A DNA stretch of 64,000 nt, from NCBI RefSeq assembly GCF_025698545.1, contig NC_068572.1, forward strand, positions 372,001-436,000. Direction: 5' to 3'. Below, in pieces: positions 23,536 to 35,419 of this stretch (position 1 is the stretch's first letter; the number at the start of each line of letters is the position of its first letter). The stretch comes from Gossypium raimondii. Lineage: Eukaryota; Streptophyta; Magnoliopsida; Malvales; Malvaceae. The position numbers and the translations under genes were made by a program. Under the pieces are notes generated by a model, which ran no database searches, was not told where the DNA came from, and worked only from the letters and a program-made list of their open reading frames with translations.

Positions 23536-24539
23536 TTTTCTAAATTTTTATTACTTTAAATAATAAAATATTATTCAAAGATATTTTATTGTTTTAAATT
23601 ATTTTAGTACATTTTCTTTGAAATATTTTGTATTAATTGTTTCTGAATTTTAAAAAAGTTAGTAATACACTCTTACTTCTACCATTTGTTCGTATTTTTT
23701 TCTCCGCATTTTATTACTTTAAAAATATCATTAACTTAGTCTTTTATAATTTTACATTATTTCAATTGCATAATGTTTGAAATTTATTAATAAATAAGGA
23801 AGGATTAAAAGTAATTACCCACATATTGGTACCGCTTTTTATTCCCTCCATAACCATTTTTTCCTCTATTCTTTTGGTAAATAAAATAAAACTTTATAAT
23901 ATTTTGGTAATTTTTTAATATTTTGGTAAATAACCGAAATAAACCCTTTCCCCGCCTTTGGTCGTATTATTATTTTTCCGATTTTATTACTTTCAATAAA
24001 ACTATATTCTTTTGTATCTTATTATTTTATATTATTTCACTACATTTTTCCAATTATTTGTATAAATTATTTCTGAATTTTTACAAACATTTACTAATCT
24101 GATCTTACTTGACCATTTATTCGTATTTTTTATCCATATTATTATTTTAAAAAATCGTAATTTTTATTTTATAATTTTACATTATTTCAATTTATTATGT
24201 TTTACATTTATTACATGTACATTTTTCGCATTTTTTCCGCATTTTATTATTTCGATAAATTTACAATTCTCGTTTTTCTTTTCGTATTTTATGTTTTCTT
24301 AAACATACTTCTTTGTCATTTTTCTTTTAATGCTATTTTCCTAAAATTTTAATTTCAAATTCATAAGTAAATTTCATAAAAAATTCCCTAATCAACATGC
24401 AATTTACTTTAACTTTTTTTTCATTCTAAATATATTTCATAAAATATATATGCTAAATAAAATAATAAAATAACTGTAATGTACATTACATAAATTTTAA
24501 ACACACAAATATTACAAAAATTCAAATTTATAAATAAAA

Positions 24540-24732
24540 TTACCTTTTTTTTCCCTTTTTTTTCCTTTCTTCCCTCTTCTTCTTTTTTTTTTCTCTTCTC
24601 CTTTCCCTTTCTTTCCTTCTTTCTTTCTTTTTTCTTCTCTTCTCCTTTTCTTCTTCTTTCTTTCCTTTTTTCTCTTCTCCTCTCCTTTCTTTCTTTCCTC
24701 TCCTTTCTTTCTTTCCTTTTTTCTCTTCTGCC
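24540..24732. repeat. Long polypyrimidine tract beside the MULE right end
   Basis: Nearly 190 bases are almost entirely C and T on the plus strand (TTTCC, TTCTT and CTTTC units), making the minus strand a GA tract. The long Lys/Glu-rich ORFs seen opposite to it are products of this composition and not genes. Confidence 0.9.
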
Positions 24733-24755
24733 CCCACCACCGACCCCCCATAAAA

Positions 24756-24996
24756 CCAACTGGTGCCGCCAATGGTATTGGCACCATTGGTGCCGCCAAT
24801 GGTTTTGGCACCTTTGGTGCCGCCAATACCATTGGCATGACCAGTAAATTGTCACATCATTCTGATTTTTTTTGCCGGTTCTGTTTTTTTTGATATATTT
24901 TGGTAAATAAAAAAAAATTGTAATATTTTGGTAAATAAAAACAAGTTGTAATATTTTGGTAAATTTTATTTTTTAATAATATTTTTGTAAAAACCC
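24756..24996 (-). repeat. Right terminal inverted repeat of the MULE
   Basis: This is the inverted counterpart of 19268-19560. The inner part has GCCAATGGTATTGGCACC and GCCGCCAATACCATTGGC units, and the outer part has repeated AATATTTTGGTAAAT phrases ending TTTTTGTAAAAACCC. It has about one fewer palindromic unit than the left end. Confidence 0.8.
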
Positions 24997-27900
24997 TATA
25001 TATATATATTAAATATGCTTCACATCAGTTTATATTAAAAGTTAAATCAATGGAAGGACTCGATTGAAGTAATTAAATATTTTAATAATTGAGATAAAAT
25101 TTTATATATTATTTTTATATTAGTTGATATTATTTTTATTTGTTTGTATGTATTTCGCATGTGAATAAAATTAGATTTTTCCATTTCTTTTACATATGTT
25201 TTTAATTTCAACACGGCTTGTTTCATGGACAAAGATGGAGGTGACGTGGAAAACATTTAAGTATGCCACGTTTCTATACCGCCGCCTCTCGCGAAATTTA
25301 CTTTCCACCGACTTGTTTTTTCGCCACGTGTCCTTATCTATACCCTTTGTTTTGGTTAAAATTACATTTAAACCTGATTTTGGTTTGCATCAGTAAATCA
25401 CTGGTAATAAAAGTGAATTGTGTTTTTTTTCGTACTTAATAAACGGCTCAATTACTTGAAAAGTAAATTTATTTTTCCATTAAAATTTTATTAATTTTTA
25501 TTATTAAAAACTAATTTTCGTATGTCAACAAGAAATACGCGTGACATATAGGGGCGTAACTGGGAGGATTGGAAGGGCTCCGCCCTTCTAAAATAGAAAA
25601 TTTTTTATTTAGGTCCTTTAAAATTTTTAAAATTTTAAATTAGTAGAGGTAAAATTACACTTTGCCCCCTAAAAATAATAAAATTTAATTTAATTCTTTA
25701 AAAATTATAAAGATATAGATTATTAAAATGGTGAAATTATATTTTTACTATCATAAAAATTACAATTTAATTTGGTTATGTTATCACCATGTCAATTTAA
25801 TAGTAAAATGAATATAATTTTAAATAAAAATAATCAATTCACTCTTTAATCTAACGATAAAAATAAAATTATATGTCTTTTTAGTAGAGGGATGAAATGC
25901 AACTAACTTCTAATACAAATATCTTCAAATATACGAGATTAAAAATAAAAAAATTAGTAGTTTAATTTATTATAAATTGTATTAATTTTATTTAGATTAG
26001 ATTTGTGATTAGGTGTTCCTCTAAATTCAAAGATTAATCATAGAGTTTGAAATTAAATGTTAAATCCAAAAGTAGGCTTTGGAAAAGAAAATGTAGAATG
26101 GACTTATCTTAAGCATGGCAACAATAGTGAATACCAAATATGGAAAATTCTAACAGAAAATAAATCTCAATTTTAAAAGAAAGTTTAATTTATATGAGAT
26201 AAGATATTGTAATATGAGATAAAAAAGAAGAAGAAGCTAAATGCATCGTTTTTCTTAAATAATAATAAATTAACATGTGCTTAATTTTTTAAAGTTTAAT
26301 ATATTATTTAGTATTTGTGTTTGAATTTTTTAATGTAGTATTTTCGTTTTTTGTCCAATGTATTCAAGGGTGAAGGTAGAAAATTAGTTTAGGAATTGCA
26401 GTAAAATTTGTTGATTAAAATATGTTTATAAGTCATTGTACTCTTCGCAAATTTGTAATTTAGTCCTTATATTTTGTTTTCAGAATTTAGTCTATCTATT
26501 TTTCTAATTTCAAAACTTTCAACTGTTAACACTGGTAATCTCTTTTTTTTTGGTATTTTTAAATTAAAATTATACCGTATGAATTATATTATTATTTATG
26601 TATTAAAATGTCAAAATTAATAAAATTATTCATTCATTTATTTAAAAAAGCTAATTAATTTTTCAATATAAAATGCTCAAAAAAAAAAAGAAAAAAAGAA
26701 TCTAATTGTGGAAAGCAAAGCCAAAAAAAGAGATGAGAAATGGAAGGTCCAAAAACCAAAAATGTTGAGGTAACCAAAAACGTTTACATCATCAAAAATA
26801 TGGAAGGCTAGTAATTTCAACGGTTGATATTGATTATTTGACATTTTATAAAATTTTGATAACTCGAACTTAGAATGGCTCGAAAATAAATGTTTACTTA
26901 AAAAGATTTGAAGTCGATATGACTCGACTCGATAAATATGATTAATAAATTTGAATAATTAAAATTAAAATGATTTGAATTGAAATATATCTCAATTCAA
27001 AATAACCTAAAAATTTTAAAAGTTTGAATCGATCTAATCCCGATTCATTTAACCCAAAATCAAATACAATTCACCTAATTGACAAGTCTACTCATAAACA
27101 TTGAAACAACATTTCCAAAGTATTGTCTAGATTCTAAGTTAGGTGTATAAACTTGATTTTGGTTAAATTGAAAAAATGAATAAATGTGAAGTTATCCCAA
27201 AGTTTAAATTAAAGGAATGGATGTCGTGTAAAAGTACGATAAATTTATAATTTAGTCCACATGTTTTACACACTTTCATAAATTTTTATATAATTGATAT
27301 TTTAACAATTCATCTGTTGAATTTATTAGTATATAGCTGCAATTGTTGTATAAGTAAAGTTTCAAATCAATTATCAACAAGTGTTAGATGCGATAGTAAA
27401 TCACATTATATTTTCATGGAGTCAGGACCCAAAAATTGTAAAATTACCTTGTAAACCCTTCAAAATTTTAAAATTACAAGTTAATATATAATGATAAAAT
27501 TACACTCGACCTTCCAAAATTTATGATTTATCTCTATCTTTTTTAAAGCAATTTTCTGATTTCGTCTCTATTTTAAGAGACATTATTGAGAAAAATATTT
27601 ATGATTCCCGAAAAGATTAAATTTTATAAAGTATAAAACGTAGATGAAAAATAATACAAAAATCGTTTGGCCCATGGAAAAGGAGTTGATTAGCGTAGTT
27701 GAGTTGGAGAAAGACGTGCATGAATGTGGATGGGAATATTGGCACACCATGCACGCACCAAAGCAGGTTGCAGGCTGACCACTCACTCCTTTCGTCCACT
27801 CATCCTCACACTCGTTTGTTTTCAAACCCAATCAAAGAATCAAATTTGAGAGGGTTAAATCAATCTCTTTTGGATTCAGTCTTCTTTGGAAACCCCAAGT

Positions 27901-29925
27901 GATACAAATTGATACAAGTCCTCTTTAGCTATATTTACGGCTATGAGATTTTCTCCACAAGAGATTAAATTTGCTGACAATTTTGGGTCCCAATACGAAA
28001 TTTGTCACCAACTTGACGAGGTTTCGTTGTATTTTCAAAGCTAGCTGCAAGTCATGGTAATGGCAACCCCTTCAAATTCACACCATAACCATTTATCTTT
28101 AATTTTTCAATATAATATTTATTTTTATCCATAATCCCTTCAACTTGTAAATCAGAAAAAAAAACATATTTACGTGTATTTAGATTTTTGTTTTATTATT
28201 ATTTAATAACATGAACATATTTTCACATTTTTTTATCTTTTTAATATATAAGTATAATGCGACAATTTTAAATAATAGACAGGTTACAGTGAAACAAGCA
28301 ATTACTATAACAGCTTTATGTTTTGTTTATTTTGATCATGTCACGTAAAGTGGTAATTAGTTTGGAAAACATTGAGTAATTCGGATTTTATCATCCTTAA
28401 TTAGTTTAGTGTGAAAATTCATAAACATTTAAGTTTTGTCTATTTTATCTTGGACCATTTTGATTTCAAATCATTTTAACCTTGATTTTTTTTTTCTAAT
28501 CTTTTTAATCAAGTCGGGTTTAAAATAAGTTTGGGTCTAGGTCTTTTAGGTTTATTCTTTGGATTCTAGATTCATTTTGCCTCATCTGAAATAAAATGTG
28601 ACTATCTAAAGATCTCATTATAGGGATTCTTTTAAATCAATGATTGAAATAAAAAGGATGAAAAAGAAACACCAATCTACCGTTAATCATGTCATGTAGG
28701 ATTTGCATTGAGAAACGATAGTTTACTTTTTAACCAATTCAACCGGTTTCAACACTAAAGAAGGACTGATTTCCACAGAAAAGCAATGTATTCAATAACT
28801 GATTAGGTTCCAAGTTGACAGTACAATGTCTTAGTTTTTGATGTGGCTTGATCAAACAGCTGCTATCTCATCATTCTATCTTTTAACTGTTAGAAATTTC
28901 CATGTATGTATTTCAAAGAATTTCACATATCTCACATCCTTTAGATGCACCTATTAAAATAAGTTTATATAGTATTGATTTACTATAAGTTTATATGAGC
29001 TCTATATTCTCTTTAAAATAAATTTCTAACCACAACATTTCATTTAAAAAAGATATCCAAATTCCACAAGAATTCTTGGCAAATTTTACAAACATCTCAA
29101 ATAAAAAAAAGCAAGTGGTATTTATGTTTGCTTTGGTAAGCATATAATGAAATGATGACAAAAACCTTATTAAGGAATCCCATAAACAGAGCTTGTTTAC
29201 AAACAACATTTTCAAATGAGAAATGGGTTTTCTCCCTCTCTCTCTCAACTTGAAAAATGGCCTCAAACACTACTCCTTATCTTCTCAGTGCTCAAATTTC
29301 CAAAATGTAAATATTTTTCATACGGTCCAAGAAAATCGATGCTTGGAATGACGTCATCCTTGGGGTATTTCCGGTGTAAAAGGCGGCGGCCGCCTAGGCT
29401 GACAACGATGGGTTGAGTCCCGATTGGACATTAGTTTGATCTATAACAAGCAAATTGTGCCATTAACTAGTATTCACTACACCATAAATAAATAAAGGGA
29501 TGCCATTGGAATTAGTTTTAATTTGGCTAATATATTTAAATACTCTAAATAAACCTTAATCTATGCGTTAAATTTCAGGGTTAAGATTTACGGCATTATT
29601 TTTTTCATCTATTAATATCTAATATACTGATCATCACCATTCAAACACGTGAGACCAGTGAAAATTAATTTGTAAATGGTAATTAAACATGCATTGGATA
29701 TTAATGGACAAAAAGTAACAGAGTGAAATCAAACTCTAAATTTCAACTTCTTATATTAATTTTTGTTGATGCAATAGAAATCATATACACTTTAATACCG
29801 ACATGAAATTTAAAAGAGTAATTGAATTTTTAATAGAGTGATTAAGTGTACCGTATCACATTTTATTTTTATTTAAAAAAGAGTTATTTAAACAGACCTT
29901 GTTAATATATTATCCTTTTAATTTT
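24997..29925. other. Intergenic, AT-rich, nested repeats
   Basis: After the flanking TATATATAT there is a family A MITE split by a family B element (25460-25930) and a decayed family B piece at about 27420-27570. The rest is AT-rich sequence without supported genes. The 3' UTR of the CAX gene should lie just below 29926. Short ORFs at 27583-27902 and 29216-29416 are not supported by any recognisable domain. Confidence 0.5.
25460..25930. mobile_element. MITE family A, copy 8, interrupted by a family B element
   Basis: The left half (about 25460-25548) has GTCAACAAGAAATACGCGTG. The right half (about 25776-25930) has TTTAGTAGAGGGATGAAATG and CTTCTAATACAAATATCTTC. Between them sits a family B element (about 25549-25775, TAGGGGCGTAACTGGGAGG start). 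This nesting shows that family B was active after this family A insertion. Confidence 0.6.
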
Positions 29926-32551
29926 TTACTTACCCAGTGGTGCTGGAATTTTATGAACAAAAAAACATGCAGAAATGGCTGCATAACAAAGGCAAAGTAC
30001 CACTCCTTTCATGTAATGTGAAGTTCCATCCTATAAAAGAAAATTATATTTATTACAACAATAAAATATAAACACTAAAATTTAGAAAGAAAATTAATTA
30101 AAAGTTGATTAATAAAACCTGTAGAGTAAAGGCAACAACAAGTATTGTTAAAGCAAGACAACCAGTTTCGAGAAGATTGAAATCAAGGTCCATTTTGATT
30201 CTCATAATCCACCCAACCACAACACATAATGGAACCTGTGGTATATACATATAATGTTAGAATTGATGGAGAGATTAAGACATTAAGTTGTTGAACATGA
30301 CACTACAGGTTTAAAATCTTACAGCAAACATGGAGATTTGAGTTGCAGAACCCAAAGCAACACCCAAAGATATGTCCTGAAATTTAGGTTTCCAACAATC
30401 AAAACTCGCCAGGTATAGGTATAACGATAGATGTATATGATTGATTACCAGTTTGTTTTTAAAGGCGAAAATGATAGCTCCAGCATGTTCAGCTGCATTC
30501 CCTACAATGGGTATCAAAATTATGCTGATGAAGCTAATGGAAATGCCCCATGTTTCTGATGCAGCCTGAACCACCAAAAACACATACATATATAAATACA
30601 TCAATGTGAACCATATATGTATGTATATATGTTATAGAATATGTATGGATGGATGGATGTACCTCAATTGTGCCCACCACATACTCAGATAGCAAAGCAA
30701 TGATGAGTGTCATACCAACCAACCAGCTAAATCCACTCCAAAACCCTATCACTGCCTTTTCTTCATCTTCATCTTCAACTTCCTACACCATCATTATCAA
30801 TTAGCATCACTTTCAGCTTCGAACTCGGGTTTAGAGGAGTCCATAGATCAATATCATGCATGGTTGCTTATGCTTGATTTGGTATGAAATACGACAAGTT
30901 CTTCCATACTTATAAATAATCCAGAATTCAGTTTCAACCATTAACAATGGTAAGATTCTTCTATTTAAATTCTTATACTGAATTCGATGGTGTTAAATTT
31001 TGAAACAAAATAGGAAAATTAAATTCCTTAAAATAGAAGTAAAGGATTAAATTTTCAAATATATAAACAGTATAAAGGCTTGGAGCATATTTTAACCGAA
31101 AAATAGTAACCTCTTGAGAGTCAAAAATCTGCCTATGAGTCTTAAGCTGGAAGACAATATATCCAATATAAGCAACAAGCATCACCACACTGCTTGCTCT
31201 TGACAGCTCCAATGTATATTCAGCAATGGAAACCCCAGTTTCAGGTTTTACTGCATATTTAAACATCAATGGCAACATATGGCAAAGCAATCCCAACAAC
31301 AACAGCCCAGAGTTCACATCAGCTTGCTTCTGCACATATCATATATAATATATACACAAACATACAGCCCCAATGCATTATTATCAATAAATAACTTTTG
31401 GATAAATTACACTGGTAGTCATCAAATTATTGGTAAGTTTCTTTTTTCATCACTCAACTATTCGATAACTTTTTTGGGTAATCTGCTGCTAAATGGCTAT
31501 CGGAAAGATGATGTGATAGTTTTTAAAATTAGCATAATAGTAACTTTAACCCTCAACATTTATATAACATTTACATATTGTGTGATTGAGTCTTTTTGCA
31601 GTTTTTTTAGACACTTTCACTTAAAAAGCTAAAAAATAAATAAATTTATCAACTAAATTTGATTGAAAATATACCAGAAATGAAAACATCAGAAATCCAA
31701 GATAATAATTTTCATTTTCTCATTCTTTTAAAATTCACTTAGCATCACAAAGAAAAGAAAACTTCAAAAAGATCAAATTACACAATGTATAAATGTTGAG
31801 GGTTAAATTATTTTAGAACCCAAACTAAATTGACACAATTAATAAATATTGAGGGTTAAAGTTGTAATTGTGCCAATTTTAAAAGCTCTGAAATTATATT
31901 TCCGTTAGTTATTTAATAGATAGTGACCAAATAAGAAAAAAAATCGAATAGTTGAGTGATTATTTTATAACTTTTTATAATTGGGTGACCGAAAAAAAAA
32001 CTTACCAATAACTGGATGACTACCAGTGTAGTTTACCCTATTAATTTTCCAAAATTACTTATAGTATGATAAAGAAAGTCTTTACCCTATCATATCTTTG
32101 CTCTCTTTTGAGGTTGGCGAGGCCTCCACAAAGGAGAGAAGTGCCAAGAACAAGGAGGAGATTTGAGAGAATGGAGCCCATTAGAGAGTACTTGAGAACA
32201 TGTATTTTGTTTCTGTAAAGTGCAAATAGTGCTATTATAAGCTCTGTTGCATTCCCACATGTTGCATTTAGGAGTCCTCCAACTGCAAATATTCCAATCC
32301 CATTATTATTTTTTATTTTCTTGATCCTTTAAAAACTGGGTTAATATACCATTTAATACTTGAGTTTGGCTTTAATGTTCAATTTGGTACCCAAGCCAAA
32401 ACGGCATAATGTGGTCCAATGAATATTTCACATGAGTGCTAATGGGACAAAAAAATTCAAATACTAAATTGAACATTAAAACTAAATTTAGGTACTAAAT
32501 AGTATATTAACCCAAAAAATCAAAATTTCCTATCTAAATGTTTGAAATGTA

Positions 32552-32582
<31 letters not shown>

Positions 32583-33524
32583 ACCTGTTGGACCTGTAAA
32601 GTACGCAATTTGCCTGGATTTTATAGAAAGAAATCTTGTCAGAAATCTTGCATATAAATTATACTAGAATATATGTGCATGAAAAGAAAATGGATAATAT
32701 GAAAATTAACCCTAAACTTTGTAACTTTTAACAATTCGGTACCTAAATTTATTTTAATAATTAGACACTCTAAGTTTAGTAAGTTATTAACCTCGTTACA
32801 TAAAATATTGAAATGGCTTTGTTGATCAATACTAGGGTCAAATCCCAAGACAATTTTGGGTTTAGTTTTTGCCAAAATTTATTCACTTAACGAAGTTGGT
32901 ATGATTTTATGGTTGTATTAATAGCAAATTTTGATAGAAAATACACTAATTGTGTTAACGATTGGACTAAATCTCAAACTCCATTCATCTGACCATTAAA
33001 TTTGCTAACCAAATAAAAAGTGTAGGGATGTACGAAATCGTTAAAAAACATATTGTTCGAGGATCAATTTATAAATTAATATCCTATCAAACTTACTCAG
33101 TTAGGAAGCTAACACGCTCAGCAAGTGGTGTAAGTCCAAGCAAACTTAAAGCAAATACCCACGGCTACATTAAGATTAACAAAAACCCAGAAAAATTAAA
33201 TAAAAAATGATAAAATTAAAGATAAATTAAATTAAATTTGAAAAAGAAACTTACTCTTCCAAACTTATAGAAATCAGCAGCAATGGCTAAAGGGATTGCA
33301 GGAAAAAGAACAGCAAGCTTAGTACCTAAAATCACTTCTTGCAAATTTGCTAACAACTCCCTAAGAATCCGAAATCGTATCGTTGACACCAGTATCGGGT
33401 CCGATTTCTTACGCATAAACGAACTCGACATGTTTTGTGCTGTCCTAATTGTAACACCATTGTTATTATTACAACATGTTTCTTTGTCCATCAAACTTTT
33501 GTTGGACCCTTCAGAGAACTCCAT
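29926..33524 (-). CDS. CAX: Vacuolar cation/proton exchanger (CAX type)
   Basis: Ten minus-strand exons splice in phase: 33524-33255, 33164-33097, 32613-32585, 32282-32086, 31329-31111, 30782-30663, 30565-30449, 30376-30323, 30235-30119 and 30030-29926. They encode 431 residues, the usual CAX length. The protein is a tonoplast exchanger that loads Ca2+ (and other divalent ions) into the vacuole against H+. The N-terminal 60 residues match the regulatory tail of CAX1/CAX3 ([15 protein letters not shown]). The two ion-selective repeats are present: GNATE at 132-136 and GNAAEH at 323-328. The acidic loop EVEDEDEE sits between the halves at 262-269. Helices such as [18 protein letters not shown] and YLHSL-type spans are intact. 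The last exon ends PAPLGK-stop; an alternative donor (G|GTAAGT at about 29934) could add a further short exon. Introns 3 and 4 each carry a MITE. No breaks are visible. CAX1- versus CAX3-type cannot be settled here. Confidence 0.93.
31400..32040. mobile_element. MITE family D in CAX intron 4
   Basis: The ends are clear inverted repeats: GGATAAATTACACTGGTAGT at the left and ACTACCAGTGTAGTTTACCC at the right. Both are followed inward by matching TTATTGGTAAG and TCACTCAACTATTCGATAAC-type phrases. It is about 640 bp, non-coding and wholly within the intron between exons 4 and 5. Confidence 0.8.
32338..32513. mobile_element. MITE family C, well-preserved copy, in CAX intron 3
   Basis: It is a 176-bp element with inverted ends GGGTTAATATACCATTTAAT and ACTAAATAGTATATTAACCC, and paired inner phrases around GTTCAATTTGGTACC. 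It lies between CAX exons 3 and 4. Longer, decayed relatives are at 18352-18712 and 61291-61515. Confidence 0.8.
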
Positions 33525-34890
33525 TGATACAAGAAGAAGAAGAAGGATTAAAGTGCAATTATAGGTTTTATTTTATTTTTGTTCGAAGAGAAATAATTTG
33601 TTAATAGTAAGAGCAAAGTGGGGAATGTTTTTTGATTTTTTATATGTGCATGGGATTTATATAGGGACATTAATTTTTATTTCTTTAGGGTTTTGCAGTT
33701 TCCTGGAATTTTCCAACCCTTTTGTTCCCATTCTTGCATGAGCTTTGAGCCCTTTAATTTACGTACTATAGTATCTAGTTTTCACCCTTGGAGAAAAATG
33801 AAAGTTGCAGGTACATATTTATACACATTTACGTTTATAAAGTTAAATTATGTATATATGGATCTATACGGGTTAATTTCTAGACTTTAAAATGGTTTAA
33901 TTGAATCTTCAAGGCATTAGTATATAATATTACTAGAAGACACGTCAGATCTAAACTATATATGCAATAGGTACACATGTATTTATAATTTAATCAATGC
34001 GAGTTGGCATTTGACACCTAAGAAAATGATGTTAACAGAAATATGCGATTAATATGATGTTGATACTTTAATGATTTAATTAAAATATTTTAAAATTTGA
34101 GGAAACTTGCTGTAATTGATTTCTCTCTGTAGTAGAATATATTTATATTTGATTATATTAGTGAAATACCATTTATGTTATTTTAGAAGCTTAGAGCTAT
34201 TTATTAATTTTTTACGGGTTTAACCTTTATATTTGAATTTATTAAATTAAATTTTATTATGTTAATTTACTATTTTCACGTAATATTAAAAAACTACATT
34301 ATTTTAATTAATAATTATGTTTATTGACATTTTTAAAGTTACATAAACTTAATTTTGTGGATGATAGTATACTAAAAAGGGGTCAGAAATTTCTTGGTAT
34401 TTTCAGGTCAGAGCTTCCTTTACAAAGAATCAAAGGGTTTTGTATGGCAAGATTTTTTGTGAAAAATGAAAGCAATCCAAATGATGAAAATGACAATCTT
34501 AAAAATGGTGTATGTACTGCCCCTCTCATATAAAGGAAGGTGTTGGACGAAATTTCCTCACCTTGCTTTTACTTTCCTTTTTTCTATAATAATACCATAG
34601 TATGAGAATGTATGAAGAAACACTTATAAACCAACTGGTTTAATTCTGATTTTGGTTCTCCTTTGAAGGTCCTAATTAATAATATAGCTAGTTTTTGCCG
34701 TTAAAGAGATGCTGGGGGAATGCTTTTGTAATTCACCAAAAAAAAAAATTTATTTCCATGTCATCTAGGAAGAAGATGGGAATTTTGTGTTATGAAGACT
34801 AAGATTGAATCATAATTTTTTGGAGGACTCAGATAACAAATTTATCAATATTTTGGGGGGTTAAATAGGAATTTTACCAATATTAAAGTC
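33525..34890. other. CAX 5' flank and AT-rich spacer
   Basis: This region holds the likely promoter and 5' leader of the CAX gene (minus strand). A GAAGAA-type run near 33531-33544 (plus strand) lies just upstream of its ATG. The spacer beyond is AT-rich. A short piece near 34800-34880 resembles a decayed family B repeat. The ORF at 34324-34533 has no recognisable domain. Confidence 0.5.
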
Positions 34891-35419
34891 TCCGGAAGAA
34901 GTCTTCGAAGTGTTGTCTTTGGGGCAGCTGATCTGGTCCCTTAACAACGAATGATAATGTTGCCAAGGGGAGGGTTTTGCCTCCTTCAACAGAGAGCTAT
35001 GTACGGGTCATAGAAAGGGTGCCTCAACCATACGTGGACGTACGATCACCACCAAGAGGCGACATGAGCATCTTGCCCTTGGTGGGATTTGAATCCCTGA
35101 CCTATGCCATGTAAGTCACTTGTTGGGGTATACCGCATGTAGTACCACTTTGGCTAGCTAGCTCAAGTGATACCATATACCCCAATAGGTGACTTATATA
35201 CTATAGTTAGGGGTTCAAATCCCACCAAGGGCGAGATGTCATGCCGCCTCTTGGTGGGTGGCCATACATCCACGTACGGTTGAGGCACCCCCTCTGTGAA
35301 CCATACATGGCTCTCCGCGGGGGGAGGGGGCAAAAACTTCCCTCGAGGGACAATACCTTCTATTGTTGAGGGATTAGATTGGTGTCCCCAAGAACAACAC
35401 TTCGAAGACTTCTTCCGGA
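34891..35419. mobile_element. Foldback element with long inverted arms and tRNA-like boxes
   Basis: Two arms of roughly 215 bp (about 34891-35105 and 35205-35419) are inverted copies, fairly similar across their whole length. Outer ends are TCCGGAAGAAGTCTTCGAAG and its reverse complement. Shared inner landmarks are GGTGCCTCAACC, ACGTGGA, CCAAGAGGCG and CCCTTGGTGGGATTTGAA. Each arm contains a box like the tRNA B promoter: GGTTCAAATCC near 35212 on the plus strand, GATTCAAATCC on the minus strand near 35088. An A-box-like TAGCTCAAGTGATA lies near 35157. This suggests a SINE-derived or SINE-containing sequence duplicated head to head. No coding content. Confidence 0.7.

Larger units (their letters stand above)
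19268..24996 (+). mobile_element. Mutator-like DNA transposon (MULE) with long inverted ends
   Basis: The 5729-bp unit is bounded by long terminal inverted repeats, about 19268-19560 and 24756-24996. Both begin GGGTTTTT(T)A read inward, with repeated TTTACCAAAATATT phrases. TATATATAT flanks it on both sides (19259-19267 and 24997-25005), the 9-bp duplication expected for this superfamily, although the sequence is low-complexity. Inside are a broken MURA-type transposase on the plus strand (20129-22793) and an opposing ORF (23535-23059, minus). Each end also carries palindromic GGCACC/GGTGCC units. The transposase frame is interrupted several times, so the copy is no longer autonomous, but both ends look intact and it could still be mobilised in trans. 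Confidence 0.85.

Noticed and set aside
24421-24855. Long Lys/Glu-rich ORFs on the minus strand
   Set aside because: They are produced by the polypyrimidine tract and have no domain, start context or codon pattern of a gene.
27583-27902. Overlapping ORFs on both strands with Cys- and His-containing peptides
   Set aside because: They are short, mutually overlapping and unlike any family I know. Treated as chance.
29216-29416. 66-codon plus-strand ORF with a GC-rich GGCGGCGGCCGCC stretch
   Set aside because: There is no domain, no supporting splice context and no neighbour exons. It might be a small peptide gene, but nothing supports it.
33097-33164. Suspected frame break in CAX exon 2
   Set aside because: Re-reading the bases gave a continuous [20 protein letters not shown] frame with correct phase to exon 3.
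34324-34533. 69-codon plus-strand ORF
   Set aside because: No recognisable motif; it lies in AT-rich spacer without splice or promoter support.
35150-35225. Possible tRNA gene in the foldback element
   Set aside because: A- and B-box-like motifs are present, but there is no cloverleaf, anticodon arm or acceptor stem. At most a SINE-like promoter.
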